From positions 186,001 through 250,000 of the forward strand of contig RCTD01000011.1 in assembly GCA_014898415.1 (NCBI GenBank): a stretch of DNA of 64,000 bases, given 5' to 3'. Both the position numbers and the translations under genes were made by a program. Below are positions 42,446-51,687 of the stretch, piece after piece. How positions within the stretch are numbered: position 1 is the stretch's first letter; the number at the start of each line of letters is the position of its first letter. The DNA is from Stromatinia cepivora (lineage: Eukaryota; Ascomycota; Leotiomycetes; Helotiales; Sclerotiniaceae). The notes beneath the pieces are model-generated. The model was not told where the DNA came from, searched no databases, and saw nothing but the letters and a program-made list of their open reading frames with translations.

Positions 42446-42858
42446 ACGACCCTCGTAGCGTATTTAGCCTTGGCCACCATAAGCAATGCACTAGCGGCCC
42501 CTCTCGGTATGTAGTGATCAAGAATTTGTACCCCTTGTGTGTTACATATACAGATCACTGACGCATCAACATAGGTGGTATGACTTCTATTGCTAGACGA
42601 AGTACAGTAGATGGCGATGACGCTGTTGCGTATGCATGGGCTGTCGATGCCGAAGAGAAGAGAAATGTCGTCGATGGAGATGATGCTGTCGCATATGCGT
42701 GGGCTGTTGATGCTGAAGAGAAGAAGAAGAGAGAAGTGGTCGATGGAGATGATGCTGTCGCATATGCATGGGCTGTCGATGCCGAAGAGAAGAAGAGGGA
42801 TGTCGTCGATGGAGATGATGCTGTCGCATATGCGTGGGCTGTTGATGCTGAAGATTAG
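42446..42858 (+). CDS. Repeat-containing RiPP precursor (UstA/PhomA-like), start unresolved
   Basis: The frame from about 42446 to 42506 encodes a signal-peptide-like stretch (LVAYLALATISNALA, then APL). A 68-nt intron follows (42507-42574; GTATGT, CTGAC, CATAG), then an exon 42575-42858. That exon encodes an RR site and four repeats of the type VVDGDDAVAYAWAVDAEE, separated by KR, KKKR and KKR, which are Kex2-type sites. The hexapeptide YAWAVD is identical in all four (42631, 42694, 42763, 42829). This layout is that of dikaritin precursors such as UstA and PhomA. No ATG exists in the signal frame between the TGA near 42350 and 42506. The listed start is a near-cognate ACG and only a placeholder. 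Alternatives are an upstream exon spliced to an acceptor at 42457-42458, a lost start codon, or a sequence error. The final product is unknown. Confidence 0.8.
42507..42574 (+). other. Phase-1 intron in precursor gene
   Basis: The donor is G|GTATGT, the branch sequence CACTGACGC lies about 14 nt before the acceptor, and the acceptor is AACATAG|GT. Removing it joins the signal-peptide frame to the repeat frame, giving ...APL-GGM... in phase. This is the strongest evidence that the two parts form one gene. Confidence 0.85.
42604..42855 (+). repeat. Four coding repeats with A-B-A-B arrangement
   Basis: Repeat units one and three share the DNA TGCATGGGCTGTCGATGCC. Units two and four share TGCGTGGGCTGTTGATGCT. 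The spacers are KR, KKKR and KKR, with no terminal spacer. The differences are synonymous within the core. Confidence 0.85.
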
Positions 42859-43152
42859 TGACGCCACCTACTTTTCATGACACCGAATTTGTGTTGTCAA
42901 ATGGGCGTTTTCGAATTACAACCGTTGCAATGCAGGTTTATCGTAAAAACTTCATAGGAATACATATTTTTGAACCCACTAGCTCATGCTTGCGTTCGTC
43001 TCACGATGTGAGGAAATCTATCATGTTCCAAGCTGATGCGGTCCAAGAATACAGCACATTCTCTGCACATAGTTTGTGCTAGCTCAACCACGTTTCTCAC
43101 ACATTCGCGAGAACGACATGTATTGATAGATAGTGTACTTTTCGGTAACTGC

Positions 43153-44872
43153 TTAAGCATCTGACCTTTTCAGATTCACAAGAAGGTTTCTCTGAACCAC
43201 AAACCATCTGTTCTCAATAGTCCAGGTTGCATGAGGATCGGCGAGGGAGACCTGTGTCACGCAAGTAAGTAAACAACCCGGTATTTGTCTTTTAAATCGA
43301 AACCTTCCTGCCCTTGTAAAGTATGAGAGATATGATTTACGCACCTCAAATCGCTGAAGAAGACCTGGCAAAAGCTTGTAGATTATAAGTAAGGAGAAAT
43401 TTTTCCCAACACAAACCCTGCTACCCGCACCAACTAACAGTTTCATGTATTAGATAACTATCTGTATTCCAGAGTGGAGATTGTACTAACCGTAAATATA
43501 GCTCTATCCATTCTAGCGCGCTGCTCCTCGGTACAATCCAACCATCTTTCAGGCCTCCACGCATCTACATCGTCGCCAAACGTTTCGGTATCTCTATGAA
43601 CAACCCATGCGTTGATGCCTACCACCGTACCGGCCCGTATATACTTCCCGCACAATGTAGCCCCTTCTTTTGGAACCACTCGTTCGAGATGTAAACCTAC
43701 TGGGGGATGTATTCTTTGTGCTTCCATGACGCAAGCATCCAGATAGCGTAAGTCTTGGGTTTCCTTCCAAGTCGGGGGAGTAGAAAGTAGACCTGCTCTG
43801 CGAGCCGTCGCAATCTCAGACATCAAGGTTTCCAGAGTGGCAGGACTTTTGAGCAAATAATAGAATAAAGAACGAAGGATTGTTGCAGTGGTATCACTGC
43901 CAGCAGTGATGTTACCAGCAATCCATGAGAAAAGTGCAAAAGGAGGGGTCCCTGGATTTTGCGCTTGAGCTGCGATAAATCGTGATAGCAGATCGCGGTC
44001 GTTTACCGCACTTGCGCCTTGCTCTCCTCTCATCTTTCTCTCTTGAATTCGTGCCATGGAAAACTTGGCGATTGGGGACACGGGTTTTGGGCGGAGCTTG
44101 GATAGTAGAGGATTAATGCGAAGAAACGTATCTATCCACGGCATTTGTCCAACAAGAGAGACTCTCTCAAAGTGTGACCAGATATCTCCCATTATACCTT
44201 CAATATCCTTTCCCTGCTCAACAAAGCCATATGGCTGAGAAAAGGTTAGTTCCCCCAGAGTGTCGAAGACAAAAGCTTGTAGCCAAAACGACAAGTCACA
44301 GGGCGGCGAATGTGCACTTTCTGCATAAGATTTTTCGAGTTGACTACAAAGCCTTTCGATGCTCGAATTGACGAATCTTTCAAACGAAACCAAATTACTC
44401 ATGGAATAAATGTTGGAAATGGGTCGCTTGAGGCTGCGATGGAGATTGCTATCCTTTGCCGATATCAGTCCTGGCATAACCTTCCCATTATTATATGGCA
44501 GAATGACGCTGTAAAAATCGGACTATGACCTGGTCAGAAAGATGATGTTCCAATGGTGATGGTGGTGCGAATGATTACTTTAGAGAAAGTGTCATCAAAG
44601 CCATATATATGAGAAATTTCTGCGGGATCGCCAACAGACACAACATCTGGGCCGATCCGTACCAGATTTCCGTACTTTTTATGCAGAGCGATATGCTTCT
44701 CGTGGGCTTTCTTGGTCCACACCCAATACATACGAGGAATATTTGAGAAGGCAGCGAGAAAGGGACCTGGGATTTGTTGGAGTCTGGTATACACCCTCAA
44801 AAAGTATATTGCAACCAAAGATAATAAACCGCATAATGCTGTTGCTGTACCACCGGTTGGTATCTTGTCCAT
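43153..44872 (-). CDS. Cytochrome P450 monooxygenase
   Basis: Four exons give 505 residues: 44872-44579, 44522-43487, 43433-43345 and 43251-43153. An N-terminal membrane anchor (about 9-27) leads into a proline-rich QIPGP hinge. Diagnostic motifs are the I-helix AGSDTT (305-310), ExxR as EAQR (365-368), PERW (422-425) and the haem-binding GAGSRVCVG with Cys451. P450s hydroxylate or cross-link their substrates using O2 and a reductase at the ER. The second intron keeps frame only with donor GTACAA (43486), which places Ile before GAGSR where Phe is usual. The stronger-looking donor GTTAGT shifts the frame. The other junctions have good signals. It is divergent from the O-methyltransferase and 300 bp from the precursor, so tailoring of the peptide is likely. 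A UstC-like role is possible but not shown. Confidence 0.88.
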
Positions 44873-46519
44873 CTTGATTGACAGTTTTAAGGTATAAACA
44901 TCAATTGATTCTTTTCAAGGCAGAATTGAACAGAACAGGAAGTCAGAAATCAAATTCTGAAATAAGAGAAGTCTGGTAGGATAAGGTAAGGTAAGGTTGA
45001 ATTTGGGTGATTGAAGTTGAAGTTGAAGTTGAAGATTGAAAAATGTCAGTCCAGTTATTCAGGTTGTACAGTGTGACAATGAGGAGTAGAGGAGTAGAGG
45101 AGTAGAGGAGTAGTACCTAATAGAGTAATTAATGTAAGATTTAACCTTACCAACAATAGCAATTGTCAGCTTCAATCGGTAGGACAAGAGATTTATCAAA
45201 ACCAAGTTGATTTCCTAATTGAGACTTGTTGTAGTACAATTATTATTACCATTTTCATGATATTATCATTATTACCATTATTACCATTATTACCATTATT
45301 ACCATTATTACCATTATTACCATTATTACCATTATTACCATTATTACCATTATTACCATTATTACCATTATTACCATTATTACCATTATTACCATTATTA
45401 CCATTATTACCATTATTACCATTATCATTACCTTTACCATTACCACCTACCCATATACTATAATACCGAGGTAAATAGCTTCTAGATGATGCTCTCACAG
45501 GTACTTCAATGGTACTCCAACAATTATTCCAACTACAGGCCAAGGTCACCTATATTAAGACTACACCGCTTTTATTCTGCCATCAAACAGTTACAACTTA
45601 CGGACTAGGTACATCGAACATCCCACAAGGAAAGCTCGAGCGCATCAAGAAAATGGGGGGTTTTAACTTTTGGGTGACTTGCCCCATTAAAATTAATTAA
45701 TTGATCAATTATAAATCAATTATAAATCAATCGAAAAGTCGCTCCACTTGCCGTGAAGGCAGACTACTATTTGGAAAGGAAAGATCCATCCTAATAATAT
45801 AAAAAACAATCCTTGAGAGTCGAGACTCTTAATACAGGACTGAGGGCAGGACTGAGGGGTTGTTTTTACCAACGCTTGCGTACGGCTGACATGCATATTT
45901 TCAGTACCACTTTCTTTATCAAGTAAGCCTCTCTCATGTACTTTGTACAGTCATCTTGGAGATTGGGAATAAAATGAATACCTGCTGAGTCTAAAATCTT
46001 ACATCCATCTAGGAATGATAGGTGGAGAATTGGATAATCGGAAAGTGTTTGCCGTGTATTCCTTCTTGTAGTTTAGACAAGTATCCAAGTAATTTTATAG
46101 CTGAATAGTCAAACGACGCCGATATCGTATATCTGCAGATATTGTGTTATCTGGTTACATAATTTTAGCTTTTCTCTCAAGATATAGTGCATTTACTTGG
46201 TACCAGGATCTGACCCCGCCTGCCTCACACGAAGAGGTGATGTGAGATACACAAGCAAGAAGAAGATGGAATATGTTCATTTGCCGTATTAGGTGAAATC
46301 TAGCCATGAAGATATCTATCTCTAATCAACTGGCAATGAACCAAGGGCCTGAGGCAAAGAAGGACGTGCAGCATAGAAGATAGCTTCTGATTATATTTCA
46401 ATCCCTTTTGCGCGTTTAGTTTACCAACTAAAGCACCCTGTCACCCAAGCACTTTCTCTCAAGTCCTCCTATAGGCATCTTCATCATCTTTGCATTCCTG
46501 ATTTGTCTGATCTCTCGAA
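44873..46519. promoter_or_regulatory. Divergent intergenic region of P450 and methyltransferase
   Basis: This is about 1.65 kb between two divergent starts, so it should hold both promoters. It contains short tandem patches (GAAGTT near 45,014-45,034; GGAGTAGA near 45,082-45,113) and the 9-bp minisatellite listed separately. I can name no specific binding site. Confidence 0.4.
45271..45424. repeat. 9-bp minisatellite (ATTACCATT)n
   Basis: About 17 perfect tandem copies of ATTACCATT occur, with degenerate copies at both edges. The repeat is open in several frames (for example Asn-Gly-Asn on the minus strand), but no start, splice or domain context supports a protein. Confidence 0.95.
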
Positions 46520-48255
46520 ATGGAAGGATCGGCCAGTCGTATCGCCATTCTTTCGGACATCATAGCTAGCAACACAGCGAAGCTCGATAAGTATCTCCAA
46601 ATTAATGAAATCTCTCAGCCATCTTTGGATGAAAACTGCTTAGATTCTTTGCATCTACCCCGTGACATCCACGAGGCCCGCGCAGCAATTGTTGATGCGA
46701 CATCAGAACTGCGCCTGATATGCTTGGGCCCCAGAGAGGCATTGTATAGCCGCCGCGTACGTCCGTTTCAGTACCAAATGAACTTCTTACAAGACATATC
46801 TACCTGCTAGTAGTGCTAGTAATTGAACGGCCATGGATCATGCTCAGCATTGTCAAATGACGCAAACTACTGATTATTGGACATGTATAGGCCCACGAAC
46901 TAGTATCGCTGCATTTTGTCTCATCTTTTGATGTCCCATCAATCGTTCCAGTCTCAGGTTCTGCGACTTTTGCGGAGATAGCTTCGCAGTGCCAGCCTCC
47001 TGTCAGCAAGGAAATCGTTAAGCGTTTACTTCGACATTCCATGATGGGAGGAGTCTTTAAGGAGCATGAAAATGAAGTTGTCAGTCATACTGCATCGTCG
47101 AGACTTATGGCAGAGGACTCGAGTATAAGAGACTGGGTGAAACTAGAAGTTGACGGCGTTTGGGGCATGGCCGCAAATGTGAGCACTTTACCCACAGTAA
47201 ATCTCCAGACTGACGGTTCTACAGATTGTGCCCGCATTGAAAAAATGGCCGGATTCATCAGATCCTAGACATACAGTACAAGCCTATTCCTATATACTTC
47301 CAAGTGCAATTATACTAACGCACCTATCCACTTCTTCATAGGCGTTTAGCTTAGCTGCCGGTACACCAGTCCCTTTTTATGAAGCAATAGGCCGCAATAT
47401 TGAATTGGCGAAAAGATTCGGATCTGCCCTCGTCGCAGAAGAAGCAAGATTCGGCCTGTCTCCTAAACACCTGTTTACGATATACCCATGGTACACACTC
47501 CCACACTCCTCCATCATAGTTGATATCGGAGGTTCCACAGGAAACGTGTCCCTTGAACTCGCTTCAGCGCTTCCTGACCGCAAATTGAAATTCGTTGTCC
47601 AAGACAGGAAGGAAGTGATATCTTTGGTGGATCAAACGGCCGTGCTAGCAGACCTCAAATCTGGGGTCGAAACATCCGTTGAGTTCATGGAACACGACTT
47701 CTTCAAACCACAGCCTGTGAAATGTGCCGATGTGTACTTGTTGAGACTCATACTTCATAATTGGTCCGACAACGATTGCTTGCAAATTCTGCGGAATTTA
47801 GTGCCAGCTTTAAAATATGGGTCCAAGATACTCGTGAATGAGATCGTCATGCCCGATTGGAGAGACATGGAATGTAAAAAATCAGAGTCAAACGTTCGGT
47901 ATAATCCACTCCAGCCTGTCCAGGAAGTACACAGTAATACTAATTGATGAACCACAGACTGATGGACATATTCATGTTGATGTTGTTCAATTCTCAAGAA
48001 CGTGACCTCAAGGGCTGGCAAGAGCTATTCACGAAAGCAGATCCCAGATACTGCTTCAACAGTATCAAGCGTAGCCCAGAGTCCTTTTTGTCCGTCATCG
48101 AGTTTGTTTGGGGTGGCGAAGCAGATAGTGAGAGGATTACATACAGCGACGACATGTCTCAAGAACACGTAAAAGAAGAGGCAGTGGAATCACTATTTAT
48201 GAAACATGAAACTAATTATGGAGGTAAATCTGTAGAAGATCTGTTTGCGTTATAG
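46520..48255 (+). CDS. SAM-dependent O-methyltransferase
   Basis: Five exons give 476 residues: 46520-46756, 46891-47178, 47225-47275, 47342-47898 and 47958-48255. The N-terminal dimerisation/winged-helix region (KRLLRHSMMGGVFKEHE) precedes a Rossmann methyltransferase domain. That domain has the SAM-binding DIGGSTG (253-259), VVQD, MEHDFF and the catalytic-type His in LHNWSDND (His331). This is the class found in many fungal secondary-metabolite clusters, methylating hydroxyl groups. The introns (134, 46, 66 and 59 nt) have clear donors, and exon five begins in phase after GTATAATCC...CACAG. It is transcribed away from the P450 gene. I infer that it is the last gene of the RiPP cluster, since a conserved housekeeping gene follows. 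Its substrate is unknown. Confidence 0.87.
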
Positions 48256-48775
48256 AACAACTGGGCATGATAATATTCCTAGAGTATGGTATACGTATGC
48301 GTTAGCAAGTAAGGGAACCCAGCGCATTTGTTCAACAGAAATCGAGAGTCACCTCGTGATGTTTGGGATGATGATCTGCCAATTCAAGGGTGGCTATAAG
48401 AACAATAACTCTCTCTGTATAATATCTTTTTGATTTCTTAAGAAGGTTTATTATTACAACGTCAAATTGCATAGAAGATAGTTAGTAATAGGTACAAGTT
48501 TACACCCAAAAAAAAAGAAAGAATAGTTAGTTATTAATTGCGAATTAAGATTATGGTGTAATATATAACGGAATTTGGGTTCATGTTATCCCGGTTACTC
48601 ATAGTAACAACCAGATGGTAATTTCGTAGATTCCCGAGCATTGTCTACATACCTAAAGAACTTTAAATACCCTCAACAACAGATTGTTTACTAGTACACC
48701 AAAATACCCCATGATACACAAGCATAAAAACCTATCATAGCCATTTAGCTGCACCTCACATCTTTCATCTACAAT
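48256..48775. other. Intergenic region
   Basis: About 520 bp lie between the methyltransferase and the RhoGAP gene. An A-rich stretch is at 48,509-48,525. No gene or repeat is recognised; it should contain the RhoGAP promoter. Confidence 0.4.
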
Positions 48776-51165
48776 ATGTCATTTGGAGGGGACACCGGAC
48801 TTGATTCAACATCGTCGCCCAATATTGTCGGCAATGGCAACGATGGCGAGACAACCGGAAGGCCTACAACTCCTCAAGATGCAACCACGAAAGCAGTTCA
48901 CGATGTTACAGGCTCGGAGGTGACCGAATCATCCAGATCTTATCTTTTCTATTAATGAAGGGAAAGCTGACTATATTCATGACGTAGATTGGAATATCAA
49001 CCTTGTTGAACCGGTTGAAACAAAGTATTGCTTCTGCAAAGGCATTTCCCCCAAACTTTCAACGCCTGCGTGGATATGGAGCTGACGTCTGCGAAATAGG
49101 AGTTCGCACTTTTCCTCAAAAAAAGGTCTATAATGGAAGAGGAACATTCGAATGGACTTAAAAAGCTGTGTAAGGCAACGGGAGATAATATTCGCAAACC
49201 AGAGCACCGGCATGGTTCGTTTCTGCAGTCATACGAAGAGATTCTTATTATACACGAGCGAATGGCTGAGAACGGGGCTCAATTTGGCGTGTCTCTACAT
49301 CAGATGCATGAAGACCTTGTTGAAATGGCTTCGAATATAGAGAAGGGTAGGAAACACTGGAAAAATACCGGATTGGCAGCAGAGCAGCGTGCTGCTGATA
49401 CGGAAGCCGCCATGAGAAAGTCGAAGGTGAAATATGATAGTTTGGCGGATGAATACGACAGAGCTCGCACCGGAGATAGGCAATCGGGAAAGATATTTGG
49501 CCTCAAGGGACCCAAATCGGCAGCGCAACATGAAGAGGACCTTCTCCGCAAAGTTCAGGCTGCAGATGCAGATTATGCAGCGAAGGTACAAGCTGCACAA
49601 AGCCAGCGCACTGAGCTCTGGTCAAAGTCAAGACCTGAGGCGGTGAAAGCGCTAGAAGATCTCATCCAGGAGTGTGACTCTGCATTAACATTACAGATGC
49701 AGAAATTTGGTAAGGATTATGAAAGCCCGGCTATGAGACATACATACTGATTGCATTGACCAGCATCCTTCAACGAAAAATTACTCCTGAGCAATGGCTT
49801 GAATATAAGCCCTATTAAAGCCAAAGAACAAGGGACCTCGAATCGCAGTCTCCGTGAAGCTGTTCATGCCATCGATAATGTTAAAGACCTGAGCAACTAC
49901 ATCAGTAGCTTTGCCGGTAAGGTACCATCCCGGGTCACGGAAATAAGATACGAGCGTAACACGGTCAGTTCTGAAGATCCTTGTTGCATTGATTCGGATG
50001 AAGCTGATTTTGAATACAGGTTTTGCAACCTGCACCGAATATTGCCCAACGACAATCAGATCCCAACGCCCTCCACTCTCGACAAGGACCAGGAATACCA
50101 CCTCAGCCATCTCATCAGGTGCATATGAGCCAAGCCTTTAACCAAGGCACTCCCCAAACACACCAGCACGAAAGAAGTTTTAGTCACGGCCCATCTCTTT
50201 CACAACACATGGTTCCACCTGTTGCATCGCCCACGGCCCCAACATCCACCTCCCCTGACTTCACTACCTGGTCACCTCGTACAGATGGGCCTCCTCAAAC
50301 CTCAACATTGCCATTTCATCCACAGCCTCAGAACGAGACAATTTTGCAACAGACACCACCAAATCCTACAACTCATACTCCGGCATCCCATGGACCACCT
50401 TCGGCACTATTACCCGGACCAGGACCTCCTGGCCCAGGCAATAATACACATCTAGCACCTCTGAAACCAGTTTTTGGGCTTAGCCTCGAGGAGCTCTTTG
50501 AGAGGGATGGCTCTGCTGTTCCTATGATTGTCTATCAATGTATTCAAGCGGTTGACCTCTTTGGGCTCGAGGTTGAAGGAATATACCGGCTATCTGGTAC
50601 TGCATCTCATATAATGAAGATCAAGGCAATGTTTGACAACGGCAAGTTGAGCAATTCCGTGGTCTAAGTAGCTTTTCTAACAATTTGCAGACGCATCCAA
50701 GGTGGACTTTCGTAACCCTGAAAGCTTCTTTCACGATGTTAATAGTGTCGCTGGCCTTCTGAAGCAGTTTTTCCGAGAGCTCCCAGACCCTCTCCTGACT
50801 AGTGAGCAATACCCCGCATTCATCGAGGCCGCAAGTAAGTCACCTCGCAAGTTCACTCCGACGAATGCTTCTCTAATGTGAAACTAGAGCATGATGATGA
50901 GACGGTCCGTCGCGACTCCCTTCATGCCATCATCAATGGCCTCCCTGATCCTAACTATGCTACTTTGCGAGCCTTGACTTTACATTTAAACCGAGTACAG
51001 GAGAGTTCGGCGTCTAACAGGATGACTGCAAGCAACCTGGCGATTGTATTTGGACCTACTCTCATGGGTGCTAATTCGGGACCAAACATACAAGATGCTG
51101 GGTGGCAGGTTCGCGTCATTGACACCATTTTGAACAACACCTATCAGATATTTGATGACGATTGA
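48776..51165 (+). CDS. F-BAR and RhoGAP domain protein (Rgd1-like)
   Basis: Seven exons give 683 residues: 48776-48919, 48988-49041, 49100-49709, 49764-49963, 50020-50641, 50691-50834 and 50888-51165. Residues about 49-290 form an F-BAR domain (IGISTLLNRLKQSIASAK, EEEHSNGLKKL). A Pro/Gln/His-rich linker follows, then a RhoGAP domain with FGLSLEELF, the arginine finger in EGIYRLSG (Arg526) and NRMTASNLAIVFGPTL. Such proteins bind curved membrane and stimulate GTP hydrolysis by Rho3/Rho4-type GTPases in polarised growth and septation. Two introns need GC donors to keep frame: 49,042 (AAG|GCATTT) and 50,642 (G|GCAAGT). The domain order matches Rgd1. It converges with the Med12 gene. Confidence 0.9.
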
Positions 51166-51687
51166 GGCGAAGAAGAAGATCATATAATCAGCCATGATAT
51201 CCATTGAGGACGCTCAATGCCATTGATTAAGCTACCTATGAAGCAGAAACAAAGGGCAAATGATTTCTAGCGCCAAGATCTGCTACGCCAACAAAATCGT
51301 TCACAAAAGTATGTGCCGCTCTACTTCGCGTGTTATTATTTTGAGGCATAGGCTCAACAATATGAATTCACGGTCTATCTAGCGAGTCTACGTCAGGGGT
51401 GGTTTACTCCGCGATGGTATCTTTCCTAGGGCTCTTGCGCTCAGCTCTAATGTCGATGTCAATGCAAATGTTGAATTAAAAGGGTACACATTTTCAAGAC
51501 TGGTCATTTCTGGATTATGATGACATTATGCCGGGCGTGGTTTTTTAGTTCACTAAATACATATTTAGACAAAAGTGTGAAACGGCACTAATTGAAATAC
51601 ATTATTGCTCCCTAGTGGCCACCTCATGTGTCTACCCTGTATCTATTAGATGTCGGTTTGTGATAAAATTATGACATGTCTTAGCTC
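51166..51687. other. Convergent 3' intergenic region
   Basis: About 520 bp lie between the stop codons of the RhoGAP and Med12 genes. It must hold both 3' ends. No gene is visible. Confidence 0.4.

Noticed and set aside
42376..42867. Long minus-strand open frame opposite the precursor (repeated SPRICDSIISIDD-like units)
   Set aside because: It is the antisense of the plus-strand repeats, and its repeat character comes from them. The plus strand has the signal peptide, intron and dibasic sites.
45196..45549. Frames encoding Asn-Gly, Met-Val-Ile or Leu-Pro repeats
   Set aside because: They are translations of the ATTACCATT minisatellite; there is no domain, splice or start context.
46800..47042. 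80-codon minus-strand frame
   Set aside because: It lies opposite intron one and exon two of the methyltransferase and has no support of its own.
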